Part shown: positions 36,522 to 46,356 of the stretch, in pieces
Position numbering within the stretch: the first letter of the stretch is position 1
Layout: each line of letters starts with the position of its first letter
Origin: an uncultured Agathobacter sp.
Lineage (GTDB): Bacteria > Bacillota > Clostridia > Lachnospirales > Lachnospiraceae
Length of the DNA: 64,000 bases
Direction: 5' to 3'
Assembly (NCBI GenBank): GCA_945910395.1
Contig: CAMDYX010000003.1
Span: forward strand, 1 to 64,000
Notes under the pieces: model-generated
What the model was told of the DNA's origin: nothing
Seen by the model: the letters and a program-made list of their open reading frames with translations, nothing else
The model's database searches: none
Made by a program: the position numbers and the translations under genes

Positions 36522-37979
36522 CTATGCCAGCGGACTGTGCATATAGGTTCTTGTCTTTTCAAAGCTGTATGCCGCCCGGATGATGTTCTTTTCCTTAAAG
36601 CAGTCTCCCAAAAGCTGCGCCCCGATGGGCAGCCCTTTGGAATCGATACCGCAGGGAATGGATATTCCCGGTAATCCGGCAAGGTTTACGGATATGGTAT
36701 AAATATCACCAAGATACATCTGAATCGGATTGCTTAAGCTCTCGCCAAGCTTTGGAGCAGTGGTAGGCGCCGCCGGTCCTAAGATGACATCATATTTTGC
36801 AAAGGCCTCATCAAAGGCCTTCTTAATCAGTGCCTTTACCCGGAGTGCCTTCAGATAGTACGCATCATAATATCCGGAGGACAGCACAAAGGAACCAAGC
36901 ATGATTCTTCTTTTCACCTCTGCTCCGAAGCCCTCAGAACGGGATTTCTTATACATATTGTGAAGATCGGTATATTCTTCGGTCCGGTATCCGTACTTCA
37001 CACCATCGAACCTGGCAAGGTTTGAGCTAGCCTCTGCGCAGGCGATGATGTAATAAGCAGGAATCGCGTATTTTACAAGACCGAGGTCAAATTCTTCTAC
37101 AATTGCTCCCTTGTCCTTTAAGGTCTTAGCAACCCCCAGCACTGCTTCCTTCACCTCCGGGTCAAGTCCCTCGCCGAAGTAGTCCCTTGGGATGCCGATT
37201 TTAAGTCCTTTTACATCATCCACAAGTGCTTCTGTAAAGGCATAATCCTCTCTTTTTACGGAAGTGGAATCCTTCTCATCATAGGAGGAAATTGCCTCCA
37301 AAATGGTAGCGCAGTCCGTAACATCCTTTGCAATGGGTCCAATCTGGTCCAAGGAGGAACCGTAAGCAATCAGGCCATATCTGGAAACCGTTCCGTAGGT
37401 TGGCTTGATTCCGGTTACTCCACAGAAGGAGCTGGGCTGACGAATAGAGCCACCGGTATCGGATCCAAGGGCAAAGGGAACCTCCTCTGCTGCAACTGCC
37501 GCACAGGAGCCTCCGGAGGAGCCTCCCGGAACATGCCCGGTATTCCATGGATTCTTTGTTTCTCCAAAAGCAGAGGTTTCCGTAGTACTTCCCATGGCAA
37601 ATTCATCCATATTGGTTTTTCCGATGATGACAGCTCCCGCTTTTTCAAGATTTTCTACTGCCTGGGCACTGTAGGTCGGTACGAAATTGTACAGGATTTT
37701 GGAGGAACAGGTGGTAAGCATACCTTCTGTACACATATTGTCCTTAATGGCTACCGGAACCCCTGCAAGGGGTCCGGTAAGCTCTCCCGCATCGATTCTT
37801 TTTTGTATCTCTTCTGCTCTCTGTAAAGCCTTTTCTTCGTCTACGGTCACAAAGCTGTTTACCGCTTTTTCTTTTTGCCTTATTGCATCTAACGCAGCCT
37901 GGGTTGCCTGTACCGCTGTTACTTCTTTATTCTTGATTTTTTTGCCGAGTTCCACGGCAGTTAAATTCATCAGATTCAT
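36522..37979 (-). CDS. gatA: Asp-tRNA(Asn)/Glu-tRNA(Gln) amidotransferase subunit A
   Basis: The protein has 485 residues. It is the amidase subunit that frees ammonia from glutamine. The Lys79-Ser154-Ser178 triad is present (PVAIKDN, GGSSGGS, SDTGGSIRQP) at the family positions. It lies 21 bases after the GNAT-GatC gene, with an AGGAGG site. Confidence 0.97.
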   Translation of the reverse strand: MNLMNLTAVELGKKIKNKEVTAVQATQAALDAIRQKEKAVNSFVTVDEEKALQRAEEIQKRIDAGELTGPLAGVPVAIKDNMCTEGMLTTCSSKILYNFVPTYSAQAVENLEKAGAVIIGKTNMDEFAMGSTTETSAFGETKNPWNTGHVPGGSSGGSCAAVAAEEVPFALGSDTGGSIRQPSSFCGVTGIKPTYGTVSRYGLIAYGSSLDQIGPIAKDVTDCATILEAISSYDEKDSTSVKREDYAFTEALVDDVKGLKIGIPRDYFGEGLDPEVKEAVLGVAKTLKDKGAIVEEFDLGLVKYAIPAYYIIACAEASSNLARFDGVKYGYRTEEYTDLHNMYKKSRSEGFGAEVKRRIMLGSFVLSSGYYDAYYLKALRVKALIKKAFDEAFAKYDVILGPAAPTTAPKLGESLSNPIQMYLGDIYTISVNLAGLPGISIPCGIDSKGLPIGAQLLGDCFKEKNIIRAAYSFEKTRTYMHSPLA

Positions 37980-38000
37980 TTTTATTCTCCTCCTGCCGTT

Positions 38001-38924
38001 TTACTCTCCGATGGTCTTTGGAACCTTAAATCCACCGTCCTTTTGAACCGGTGCATTGGAAAGGGTCGCAGCACTTCCATCGCCGTTTGTTACCACATCT
38101 TCACGGAATACATTATTTACCGGGAATACATGGCTCATTGGTTCGATGCCTGTGGTGTCAAGCTCATTTAACTGGTCAATATAGTCTAGCATCTCTTCCA
38201 TATCTTTTTTGGCAGCCTCTGCCTCTTCCTTTGTAAGCTCTAGCTTTGCAAGAATACCGACATATTCCATGGTCTCATCTGAGATTACATTTCGGAGCAC
38301 ACCGTCCTCGCCCATGACCTTGGTGGCTACCGCAGCTCCTGTCTCCTCCGGTTCCTCCTCTTCGAAGTTTTCATCGAAGGCGGCACTGCGTATTTTTGCA
38401 TAGACAACCGCATCGCAGATTCCCTGATTGTTGTGGTCTGCCCTGCGAAGTGTCCCTTCGTACTCCATACCGGCAGCTGCCATGACCTTTCCGGAGTTTG
38501 GATTGTTTGCATCATGCCATGAGCACACACGCCCTGCACCAACCTCTGCAATAAAAAACCGGATCACTTCCGTAAGTGCTTCGGTGGTGTAGCCCTTGTT
38601 CCAAAACTCTCTTCCGATACAATAGCCAATCGCCACACTCTCCGTCTCGTCATCTACCCTTATGGCACCGATGGAGCCGATGGGCTGTTCCAGTTCATTG
38701 AGCTCAATGGCCCACTGGTAATAATCCTTTTTCTCATACCGGGATATCCAGTCCTTCAGTACCCGCTCTGTCACCTCCACACTTTCATGTGCCGGCCATG
38801 TCAGATATTTGGTTACCTGCGGATCACTTGCCCAGTTGTAATACATGTTTTCCGCATCTTCTATTTCAAATCTCCGAAGAGTAAGTCTTGCCGTTGCAAG
38901 CTCTCTTGTTCCAAGATGATTCAC
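38001..38924 (-). CDS. gatC: GNAT acetyltransferase-GatC fusion protein
   Basis: The protein has 307 residues from the GTG at 38924, which has GGGAGGAAAAGAAC upstream; the longer TTG start is less likely. Residues about 5-175 form a RimJ/RimL-type GNAT N-acetyltransferase ([18 protein letters not shown], acetyl-CoA loop region [14 protein letters not shown]). An acidic linker (about 180-205) follows, then a complete GatC of about 95 residues ([45 protein letters not shown]). GatC normally stands alone at about 95-100 residues and braces GatA on GatB. The gene sits between aspS and gatA, where gatC is expected. What the acetyltransferase modifies is unknown. Confidence 0.93.
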   Translation of the reverse strand: MNHLGTRELATARLTLRRFEIEDAENMYYNWASDPQVTKYLTWPAHESVEVTERVLKDWISRYEKKDYYQWAIELNELEQPIGSIGAIRVDDETESVAIGYCIGREFWNKGYTTEALTEVIRFFIAEVGAGRVCSWHDANNPNSGKVMAAAGMEYEGTLRRADHNNQGICDAVVYAKIRSAAFDENFEEEEPEETGAAVATKVMGEDGVLRNVISDETMEYVGILAKLELTKEEAEAAKKDMEEMLDYIDQLNELDTTGIEPMSHVFPVNNVFREDVVTNGDGSAATLSNAPVQKDGGFKVPKTIGE

Positions 38925-38975
38925 GTTCTTTTCCTCCCGTTTTTTGTATTTTTCCAATCGTATTCTATTGGGATT

Positions 38976-40307
38976 CTATGGCTCCAGGCGGCTTAGATCT
39001 CTTGGGAAAAGGGTCGCTTCCCTTACATTATCCTCCCCGATCAGCTGCATGGTAAGGCGCTCTAAGCCAATGCCAAGTCCTCCATGGGGCGGCATTCCAT
39101 ACTTAAAGGCGGACAGATAATGCTCCATGCCCTCTGTCTCCATACCTCGTTTTTCAATCTTAGCCAAAAGTTTTCGATAATCATGGATACGCTGACCGCC
39201 GGTGGTGATTTCAAGGCCCTTAAACAGCAGGTCAAAGCTTAAGGTGTAGGTCTCATCCTCCGGGTCATCCATTGTATAAAACGGACGCTTCTTCGATGGA
39301 TAGTGGGTGACAAATACAAAATCACTTCCATACTCCTCCTTAAAATACTGTCCGATCAAAAGCTCCTCCTCCGGCTCTAAGTCGAAGGGATTTCGAAACT
39401 GCCTGTTGTATTTTTCTGAAACCCTCTGTTTTGCTTCGTCAAATCTTACTCTCGGAATCTGTGCTACATCCGGAAGCTCTATGTCAAGGAGCTTTAATTC
39501 CTTTGCGTAGGACTCCTTTAAAAGCTTCATGGTATATTGCAGGAATCCGGTTTCCATGGCCATGATGTCTTCGAATCCATCGATATAACCCATCTCAAAG
39601 TCAAGGGAGGTATATTCATTCAAATGACGCTTCGTGTTGTGCTTCTCTGCCCTAAACACCGGTGCAGTCTCAAATACCCGGTCAAATACTCCCACCATCA
39701 TCTGCTTATAGAACTGAGGACTCTGCTGCAAAATTGCAGGTGTATGAAAATATTCCAGCTTAAACAGATTCGCGCCGCCTTCTGCACTTTTTGCTCCAAG
39801 CTTTGGGGTATGGATTTCGGTAAAGCCCTGGCTGTATAAGAAATCACGAAATCCTCTTGTGATGCCCTCCTGAATTCGAAATACAGCCCGCTCCCTTGGA
39901 TTTCGAAGAGAAACCGCACGGTTATTAAGCTTTGCCTCTAAGGAGGTGTTAAGCTTCCATTTGTTGATCAAAAGAGGAAGGGACTCCGCCGGTTCCGACA
40001 AAACGGTCACCCTGTCCAGCCGAAGCTCAAATCCGTTCGGTGCACGGTCCTCTGTCTTATAGGTTCCGTCTACTTCAACGGTATCCGCTTCCTTTAAATC
40101 ACGAAGATCAAACCTCGATTTATCCGGCTCATAAACACACTGCACAAGCCCCTCCGCTTTCCGAAGAACGATAAATGCCACATCCCCCATATCACGGATG
40201 GTATGGATAGCACCACGAACTTTTATGTTTTTTCCTTCGTAGTCCCCTGCTAAGATTTCCTGAATCCCTAAGCATTCCTTTTTGCTTACACCTGTTAAAA
40301 ATTCCAT
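38976..40307 (-). CDS. aspS: aspartyl-tRNA synthetase, archaeal-type (probably non-discriminating)
   Basis: The protein has 443 residues. The class II synthetase has an N-terminal OB anticodon-binding fold (about 1-110) and lacks the large insertion of normal bacterial AspRS, so it is of the short archaeal/AsnRS-like type. Motif 2 (FRAEKHNTKRHLNEYTSLDFE) and motif 3 (GLGIGLERL) are clear. In an operon with gatCAB, such an enzyme makes Asp-tRNA(Asn), which GatCAB turns into Asn-tRNA(Asn). It is controlled by the T-box upstream, with an F1 repeat between. Confidence 0.93.
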   Translation of the reverse strand: MEFLTGVSKKECLGIQEILAGDYEGKNIKVRGAIHTIRDMGDVAFIVLRKAEGLVQCVYEPDKSRFDLRDLKEADTVEVDGTYKTEDRAPNGFELRLDRVTVLSEPAESLPLLINKWKLNTSLEAKLNNRAVSLRNPRERAVFRIQEGITRGFRDFLYSQGFTEIHTPKLGAKSAEGGANLFKLEYFHTPAILQQSPQFYKQMMVGVFDRVFETAPVFRAEKHNTKRHLNEYTSLDFEMGYIDGFEDIMAMETGFLQYTMKLLKESYAKELKLLDIELPDVAQIPRVRFDEAKQRVSEKYNRQFRNPFDLEPEEELLIGQYFKEEYGSDFVFVTHYPSKKRPFYTMDDPEDETYTLSFDLLFKGLEITTGGQRIHDYRKLLAKIEKRGMETEGMEHYLSAFKYGMPPHGGLGIGLERLTMQLIGEDNVREATLFPRDLSRLEP

Positions 40308-40360
40308 TTATGTTGCACGCTCCCTTTCTTTTTTGCGCTTTGCATACTTTCTTTTGCAAT

Positions 40361-40542
40361 CTCCCTTTTCGGAAAAGTGCTCCCGAGAATGAATTTTGCT
40401 ATTTGAATCAGAACGTTTAAAAAGCGTCGGCACTTAATGAGCAATTTATTGCGAATTTAGTACCGCTACGCTTTTTACAAACGAGAGTGGGTTCTGATTC
40501 AAATATGCAAATTCATTCTCGGGAACACTTTCCCGAAATGAG
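40361..40542. repeat. F1 palindromic repeat, copy E
   Basis: Arms CCTTTTCGGAAAAGTGCTCC and CGGGAACACTTTCCCGAAAT enclose a full core. It sits between the T-box terminator and the aspS start, inside the aspS transcript. Confidence 0.85.
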
Positions 40543-40554
40543 GTTTTTGCACTA

Positions 40555-40843
40555 AAAAAGCCCCAGAACAGCGTTTGCTGTCCTGGGGCGAAAATACATA
40601 TTTCCGCGGTACCACCCACATTGAAAACCAGATTCTAAACTTCCTTCTGCTTTTCCACTTTCCTACGCGTAACGTGCGCTCACGTACTGACCTACTTTTA
40701 CGGTATTCGTAACTGTTCAACCAGTCTGCTCCGGTAGTGTTCCCATAATCTTCTCTTCCAAACAGCGCTCTCAGTCGGTGACGCTGTATTCCTGTCGGCC
40801 TCTGAAGATCAGAGTCTCCTTCAACGCTTTGATTTTTTAATTA
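40555..40843 (-). promoter_or_regulatory. T-box riboswitch of the aspS-gatCAB operon
   Basis: On the minus strand the T-box core GGGTGGTACCGCGG (40605-40620 region) sits in the antiterminator. It is followed by a strong terminator, a stem of about 12 bp with CCCCAGGACAGC / GCTGTTCTGGGG and TTTTTT at 40554-40590. The long leader folds a Stem-I-like region. A candidate specifier GGGAACAC contains overlapping GAA (Glu) and AAC (Asn) at 40739-40742. From the literature, a Clostridium acetobutylicum T-box of the transamidation operon reads two overlapping codons. The placement of the specifier here is tentative. Confidence 0.9.
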
Positions 40844-40849
40844 GTTAAC

Positions 40850-40878
40850 GTTATATCACAACGATTTTGCAAATGCAA
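40850..40878 (-). promoter_or_regulatory. promoter of the T-box-aspS operon
   Basis: TTGCAT (40873-40878), a 17-base spacer and TATAAC (40850-40855) on the minus strand lie just before the leader. Confidence 0.65.
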
Positions 40879-40895
40879 GAACCAAACAAAAATAC

Positions 40896-41540
40896 TTAAG
40901 AAAATAAAGTGGTAATATCTATCAATTTTTCTACCACCCTATAGACATATTCCTGCAAGGAATCCTCCATGGGTGTCTGATCCGGCACATAAATGACCTT
41001 ACAGCCTGCACCGTAGGCACTTTTTACTCCATTTGGGGAATCCTCCACCGCATAGCATTTTTCAGGCTTTGCTCCAAGAGCCTTTACTGCATACTCATAA
41101 ATATCCGGGGAGGGTTTTCCCGCCTTCACCATATCCGCACAGATAATCTTGTCGAAATAATGAAAAAGACCGATCTTTTTTAAATACCGCTCTGTTCTGG
41201 CGTATTCATTGGCAGTTGCCATGGCAACAGTGATGTTATGGTTCTTAAGAAAGGTTAAAAGCTCAATGGCACCTTCTTTTAAATCCATACCACCTTTCTC
41301 AATCAGTTCCTCCATCAGCTGCTTGCGATACTCCCGGATTGCCCCGTAATCACAGCTTTCGCCAAACCACTCCCGAAACTGCTTCGGCGCATGGGGACGT
41401 CCTAAGGAGCGCAGGGAAAGTGCCATCTCATCGGTCATCTCATACCCAAACTTTTCTGCCGCCGCAGGCCATGCAATCCGATAATATTTTTCCGTATCGA
41501 TCAGCGTTCCGTCCAAATCAAATATTACACAGCTTCCCAT
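40896..41540 (-). CDS. HAD-family phosphatase, beta-phosphoglucomutase-like subgroup
   Basis: The protein has 214 residues. Motif I is IFDLDGTLIDTE (Asp8, Asp10), followed by a helical cap (about 16-85), motif II VAMATAN, motif III Lys in VKAGKPSPDIYE and motif IV VEDSPNG. This is the layout of sugar-phosphate phosphatases and phosphomutases; the substrate cannot be told. The ribosome site AAGGAG precedes the ATG. It lies on its own upstream of the T-box promoter. Confidence 0.88.
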   Translation of the reverse strand: MGSCVIFDLDGTLIDTEKYYRIAWPAAAEKFGYEMTDEMALSLRSLGRPHAPKQFREWFGESCDYGAIREYRKQLMEELIEKGGMDLKEGAIELLTFLKNHNITVAMATANEYARTERYLKKIGLFHYFDKIICADMVKAGKPSPDIYEYAVKALGAKPEKCYAVEDSPNGVKSAYGAGCKVIYVPDQTPMEDSLQEYVYRVVEKLIDITTLFS

Positions 41541-41616
41541 ATTTCATACTCCTTCCATGTTTTTTGATCACTTACTACTTCTTTCCATTTTTCAAAATTG
41601 AGTTTCGTACTTGATT

Positions 41617-41880
41617 GATAAATTGTATAATTTCGCCGGTCATTTTTCTTCCTGTACCTAAAATCTTTGAAAAAAACCGCTTTTTAAGCGCTTTTTATGG
41701 TCAATTGTATTATTTCGGCAGATACATTTTAGCCTGTACCTAAGAAATTGAAAATATTAGGTATACAGCGAAGTCCACTCTTCGAGATAATACAATTCGC
41801 TTGAAAAAGCCGCATTTCGAAGCTGTTTTTCATGATTTTTAGGTATATGGTGACTTTTACACCTCAAATCTTTCCAAATC
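41617..41880. repeat. F2 palindromic repeat, copy 3
   Basis: It opens AAATTGTATAATTTCGCCGG and contains CTGTACCTAAAATC, a central CCTAAGAAAT/ATTAGGTATAC hairpin, a GATAATACAATTCGC arm and the closing ATTTTTAGGTATATGG. The nested palindrome is as in copy 1. With the following lone F1 arm it fills 41541-41938; no gene is seen there. Confidence 0.8.
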
Positions 41881-41883
41881 CCG

Positions 41884-41936
41884 CACTTCTGATTTAAATA
41901 TATAAAATTCATTCGGAAACACTTTCCCAGAATATG
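41884..41936. repeat. lone right arm of an F1 repeat
   Basis: TTCTGATTTAAATATATAAA and TTCATTCGGAAACACTTTCC match the F1 right arm. It abuts F2 copy 3 on one side and the dinB stop on the other. Confidence 0.65.
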
Positions 41937-41938
41937 AA

Positions 41939-43150
41939 TTACTTTTTTCGCTCCGTTTCCTCTTCCCCCATAGCGGAGGCCCTCATTACAGCATTGAAAC
42001 CAAATCGGTTTCTTATGGAATCCATTGCCTTATCCAACCGCTCCAGCTTCTCATAATCCGTATCATCGAAGAGCTTCATCTGCCTGCCACAGTCCTCCTT
42101 TGAAACCTTCGTTGTGGCAACTCCAAGCAAACGAATCGGCGTGCCATCCCATTTTTCATCAAACAGCTTACAAACCATGGCATAGATTTCCTGGGTAATG
42201 TTCGTTGCCGTAGGAAGCGCCCCCTGATGAGAAGCTCTGGTTAAGTTGTTAAAGCGAAACTGCACGCTTACGGATTCCACCTTCACGTCATCTCTTCGAA
42301 GCCGCTGACATACATGATCCGTAAGGTCTCTTAGAATCTCCTTTGCGGTCTTTGCATCCGTTACGTCGAAGGAGATGGTTGTAGAATTGCTGTAGCCCTT
42401 GGCGTCCGGTCTTATGGGCTCCACTTTTGAGTCATCCAAGCCGTTTGCGTAGCGCCAAAGCACATCCCCCTGCTTTTTTAGCACCCGGGTTATCATATCC
42501 CGGTCGGCATTTGCAAGGTCTCCGATAGTGCGGATTCCAATCTCATTCAGTCGTTTTGTGGCAGCCTTTCCTGCAAAGAACAAATCCCCAACGGGAAGGG
42601 GCCACATCTTCTTTTCCATCTCCTCCGGGAAAAGTGTATGCACCTTATCCGGCTTTTCAAAGTCACTGGCCATTTTTGCCAGCAATTTGCAGGAGGAAAT
42701 TCCCACGTTCACGGTAAATCCCAGTTCCTTTTTGATCTGATCCTTGATCCGATTCGCGGCCTCCACCGGAGCACCAAACAGTCTGCCTGTTCCGGTCATG
42801 TCCATAAAAGCCTCATCCACCGAGAATTGCTCGATCCGATCTGTATATTGATTTAGGATACGAATAAAAGCCGCAGACATTTCCTGATACAATCCATGTC
42901 GCGGCTTTACCAATACAAGGTTCGGGCACTTTTTAAGCGCATCTACTACCGGCTCTCCGGTGGTTACCTTATACTTTTTTGCTGGGATGGATTTTGCCAA
43001 AATCACTCCGTGGCGGGATTCGATATCTCCTCCCACCGCCGAAGGAATCAGCCTCAGGTCAACGGTCTCCCCATGTCTTAACCGGTCTACCGCCTCCCAT
43101 GACAAAAAAGCACTATTTACATCAATATGAAAAATTACTCGTTCCGGCAC
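41939..43150 (-). CDS. dinB: Y-family DNA polymerase (Pol IV type)
   Basis: The protein has 403 residues. It starts with GTG and an AGGAGG site. Catalytic Asp10 (FHIDVNSAF) and Asp112-Glu113 (FSVDEAFMDM) are present, followed by helix-hairpin-helix thumb and little-finger domains. It copies past DNA damage with low fidelity. The steric-gate region reads NSAFLSWEA rather than DAFFASVE, as in a clostridial subgroup. The end has no obvious clamp-binding QL-L-F peptide except QMKLFDD near residue 365. It follows the chemotaxis receptor by 14 bases. Confidence 0.93.
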   Translation of the reverse strand: MPERVIFHIDVNSAFLSWEAVDRLRHGETVDLRLIPSAVGGDIESRHGVILAKSIPAKKYKVTTGEPVVDALKKCPNLVLVKPRHGLYQEMSAAFIRILNQYTDRIEQFSVDEAFMDMTGTGRLFGAPVEAANRIKDQIKKELGFTVNVGISSCKLLAKMASDFEKPDKVHTLFPEEMEKKMWPLPVGDLFFAGKAATKRLNEIGIRTIGDLANADRDMITRVLKKQGDVLWRYANGLDDSKVEPIRPDAKGYSNSTTISFDVTDAKTAKEILRDLTDHVCQRLRRDDVKVESVSVQFRFNNLTRASHQGALPTATNITQEIYAMVCKLFDEKWDGTPIRLLGVATTKVSKEDCGRQMKLFDDTDYEKLERLDKAMDSIRNRFGFNAVMRASAMGEEETERKK

Positions 43151-43164
43151 AATGCCTCCTGCAA

Positions 43165-44667
43165 TTACTCTCCGTCCGTATTCTCTGTGTATCTGTCGAT
43201 GATCTTGACAGTATCAATCAAAGCTTCCATCAGTTCCTTTGCCCGCTTTGCATTCTCCGTACAGTCATCTCCTAAGCGTACTGCCTCTGTTGCACTTGCG
43301 GCAACCTCTTCACTTACAGAAGAAATATGGGTAATACTGTCAACGATTGCATCATTGGAAGTAAGAATTTCATCAATCTGCTGGTAGATCTTTCCCACAA
43401 TGCTGCTAAGACCGGACATATGATCTCCGATTTCGCCAAACTGGTTTCTCGCATTGTCAATTAGTATGCGTTCCTCGTTGGATACTTCAATGACATTGTC
43501 CACCGTTTTCTTTGCGGTGTCCGCATTGCTCGTAAGCTCTGCTACAATGCCCTGAATATCCTCCGTAAGACTTCTTGTCTCGTCTGCAAGCTTACGGATT
43601 TCATCCGCAACTACCGCAAAGCCTCTTCCCGCTTCGCCTGCTCTTGCACTTTCAATGGATGCGTTTAAGGAAAGCAGGTTTGTCTGCTCTGAAATATTAG
43701 AAATCTGCTGGGTAATTTCGGCAACCTTTCTGGCATTCTCAATAAGTCCTTCCACCGAGCTTACCACCTGCTCATTTGCAGCCTTTGTCTTTTCGGACTG
43801 CTCATGAAGGTGTTTTGCCGCATTCTGCCCCTCTGCAACCGCCTTTGCGGAATCCTCGGAAAGACTGATCATCTGATCCGATATATTCTTCGTCTCCTGT
43901 ATCATCTCCTGAATCTTGCTCGTCATAAGGGTCTGCTGTCCAATACTCTCGGTATTGCTGTTATTACCTGCAGAAATATCACTTAACGCATTTGCAGTAG
44001 ATTCCACATTTGCATCCAGGGTATTCATAAATTCGCCGGCTTTTGCAGAATTCTTCTTTACCGTTGCAACAACGGAAAGAACCTCTCTAAGAAGCGTTTC
44101 GCTCTTTTCCTGTTCTGCCTTAACCGAACTTAACTTTTCCTCGTTGTTCTGATTTGAAATCTTTGTGGTGGAGCATAATACCAGCACATATACAACTACT
44201 GCCGCTGCCTGAAGCAACAGCGTTGTACTGTTTATTGCTGCACCGGAATGCATCTGGCGCAAAATAGCAATCACATAGACAACATCTAACAGATTGATGC
44301 CGCCAAATACAAATGCCATGCATTTTACCAGTTTGTAGTCATAATACAGAATGTAAACCACGGTAACCGGAAAAACAATGACATATACCATGTCATTCTT
44401 TGCTCCAAAAACCACCAGCGCATACATCAGCATATATCCAAATAAGGAAATGTATTTAAACTGCTGCGGCATAAGCTTTCTTGTCACAAAATCCGCAATG
44501 AGCGTTCCAAACAAAACCACCTCAACAATCAGCATAAACATAAAGGAAATGTTTCCCTGCTTGAAATCATTGAAATATCCAAATATCATGAATAAATCAA
44601 TAATTGTAATGTAGATGAGCGCAACCCTGTTAACCTGCGCAATTCCTGCCTCTTTTGTTTTCGCCAT
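43165..44667 (-). CDS. methyl-accepting chemotaxis protein
   Basis: The protein has 500 residues from the ATG at 44667 (GGGGT upstream). About six transmembrane helices fill the first 185 residues with no outside domain, followed by the signalling coiled coil with tip [20 protein letters not shown] and [14 protein letters not shown]. It is a paralogue in layout of the receptor at 7222-8727. It is followed by dinB after 14 bases, which may be only co-transcription. Confidence 0.92.
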   Translation of the reverse strand: MAKTKEAGIAQVNRVALIYITIIDLFMIFGYFNDFKQGNISFMFMLIVEVVLFGTLIADFVTRKLMPQQFKYISLFGYMLMYALVVFGAKNDMVYVIVFPVTVVYILYYDYKLVKCMAFVFGGINLLDVVYVIAILRQMHSGAAINSTTLLLQAAAVVVYVLVLCSTTKISNQNNEEKLSSVKAEQEKSETLLREVLSVVATVKKNSAKAGEFMNTLDANVESTANALSDISAGNNSNTESIGQQTLMTSKIQEMIQETKNISDQMISLSEDSAKAVAEGQNAAKHLHEQSEKTKAANEQVVSSVEGLIENARKVAEITQQISNISEQTNLLSLNASIESARAGEAGRGFAVVADEIRKLADETRSLTEDIQGIVAELTSNADTAKKTVDNVIEVSNEERILIDNARNQFGEIGDHMSGLSSIVGKIYQQIDEILTSNDAIVDSITHISSVSEEVAASATEAVRLGDDCTENAKRAKELMEALIDTVKIIDRYTENTDGE

Positions 44668-44723
44668 GCACTTTACCCCGTTTTTTTCAATCCCCGGCAT
44701 ATAGATATGCCGAAAAAAACACC

Positions 44724-45734
44724 TTATAGCAACTGTATTCCGTTTTTCTCACACTCTTTGACAACCTCTGGCGGCCAGATGGAGCTCTGAACCTCTCCGA
44801 TGTGCGCTTTCCGAAGGAAGAACATACAGATACGTGACTGACCGATTCCTCCGCCGATGGTATATGGAAGCTCCTTGTTTAAAACGGCCTTCTGGAATGG
44901 AAGCTTTGCCCGGTCCATACATCCCGCAATCTCAAGCTGGGACTTTAGGGACTTCTCATCTACACGGATACCCATGGATGATAATTCAAGGGCAATATCC
45001 AGAACCGGGTAATATACGATAATATCTGCATTTAACTCCCAGTCGTCATAATCCGGTGCTCTTCCGTCATGTGGCTTTCCGTCTCCAAGTGCACCGCCGA
45101 TTTTCATAAGACAAACCGCACCCTTTGCCTTTGCTATGTAATACTCCCGCTCCTTTGGAGTGTTATCCGGGAACATCTCCTCCAATTCCTCTGTTGTAAT
45201 AAAGAAAATATCCTTTGGTAAGATCAGATCCACAAAGTCATACTGGATAGAAACATACTGCTCAGTCTTACGAAGACACTTATATACGGTTCGAACCGTC
45301 TCCTTTAAAAAGTCAAGATTGCGATCCTCTTTGCTGATGATTTTCTCCCAATCCCACTGATCCACAAAAATCGAGTGGATGTTATCGGTTTCCTCATCCC
45401 TGCGGATCGCGTTCATATCCGTATAGATGCCCTCTCCCAGAGAAAATCCATACTTTTTCAAGGCATATCGTTTCCATTTTGCCAGAGACTGCACGACCTC
45501 CGCTTCCTTCTCGTCCTGCTCTTTAATTCCAAAGTTAACCGGTCTCTCGTATCCATTCAGATTATCGTTCAGTCCTGTATCCGGGTCTACGAAAAGCGGT
45601 GCGGATACACGCTTTAGATTCAATCTTTGTGCCAGTAGAGACTGAAAAAAGTCTTTTACCATTTTAATTCCAAGCTGGGTATCGTGAAGATCAAGCTCGG
45701 AATGATAATCCTTAGGTATCATGAGTTGTTCCAT
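44724..45734 (-). CDS. asnA: aspartate-ammonia ligase (asparagine synthetase A)
   Basis: The protein has 336 residues, full length for AsnA. It is a class II synthetase-like enzyme that makes asparagine from aspartate, ammonia and ATP. Motifs include NAIRRDEE, HSIFVDQWDWEK and the C-terminal GGGIGQSRICMFFL. Together with aspS-gatCAB it shows that the cell makes free Asn and Asn-tRNA by separate routes. Confidence 0.96.
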   Translation of the reverse strand: MEQLMIPKDYHSELDLHDTQLGIKMVKDFFQSLLAQRLNLKRVSAPLFVDPDTGLNDNLNGYERPVNFGIKEQDEKEAEVVQSLAKWKRYALKKYGFSLGEGIYTDMNAIRRDEETDNIHSIFVDQWDWEKIISKEDRNLDFLKETVRTVYKCLRKTEQYVSIQYDFVDLILPKDIFFITTEELEEMFPDNTPKEREYYIAKAKGAVCLMKIGGALGDGKPHDGRAPDYDDWELNADIIVYYPVLDIALELSSMGIRVDEKSLKSQLEIAGCMDRAKLPFQKAVLNKELPYTIGGGIGQSRICMFFLRKAHIGEVQSSIWPPEVVKECEKNGIQLL

Positions 45735-45792
45735 TGTTATTCCTCTTCCATTTCTATTTGCTTATGATAAGCACCTATTTTTTCACTTCTAT

Positions 45793-45820
45793 AGTATAAC
45801 ACTTTATGGAATCTTTGCAA
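45793..45820 (-). promoter_or_regulatory. sigma-A promoter of asnA
   Basis: TTGCAA (45815-45820), a 16-base spacer and TATACT (45793-45798) on the minus strand leave a leader of about 50 bases with no T-box motif. Confidence 0.55.
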
Positions 45821-45894
45821 TTATGAAGTTGCTTTAGAGTATGGAAATTTACAAATGAATATGCTAATATTAATCGATGCGGGAGGAAAAACTC

Positions 45895-46320
45895 ATGCGA
45901 AAAGAAGATATGACTGTGGCTTCCTATTTACTGGAAGCAATTACAATTATTTTAGGTGTCGCATATATCGGATTGCAGCTGATTTACGGTATAAAGTATC
46001 ATATCGAGCCTTATCGTTATCTTACGAATATCCTTGCGGGGATTCTTCTGTATGCCGTGCTCACTTTACTCGCCCATTATCCGGAGCGGGTACACAGACT
46101 ACCGGCGGAAGCCTTCACTCCCGATATCCGCAGACTGACCATCTGGATGCTTCGATGGATCAAGCTTGTCTTCATTGCCAGTCTTTTAGTCCCCTGCATT
46201 TTTGATGTGTTTGGAATACAGATCCGGGATACCTCCTGCCTGTTTGTAATCGGGCTGATCATTCTGATTCTTGTATTCTACGAATACCGCATCATACGGA
46301 TTCTAAAAAAGCGGAAGTAG
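45895..46320 (+). CDS. small multi-span membrane protein, function unknown
   Basis: The protein has 141 residues from the ATG at 45895 (CGGGAGGAAAAACTC upstream; the ATG at 45877 overlaps that site). Four hydrophobic spans (about 10-33, 42-64, 92-113, 115-135) are joined by short loops, with a basic C-terminus ending ILKKRK. I do not recognise the family. It is divergent from asnA and followed by an F1-related repeat. Confidence 0.7.
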   Translation: MRKEDMTVASYLLEAITIILGVAYIGLQLIYGIKYHIEPYRYLTNILAGILLYAVLTLLAHYPERVHRLPAEAFTPDIRRLTIWMLRWIKLVFIASLLVPCIFDVFGIQIRDTSCLFVIGLIILILVFYEYRIIRILKKRK

Positions 46321-46356
46321 AAGAATACCATTTTAAAGTTTCATTTCGAATAATTT

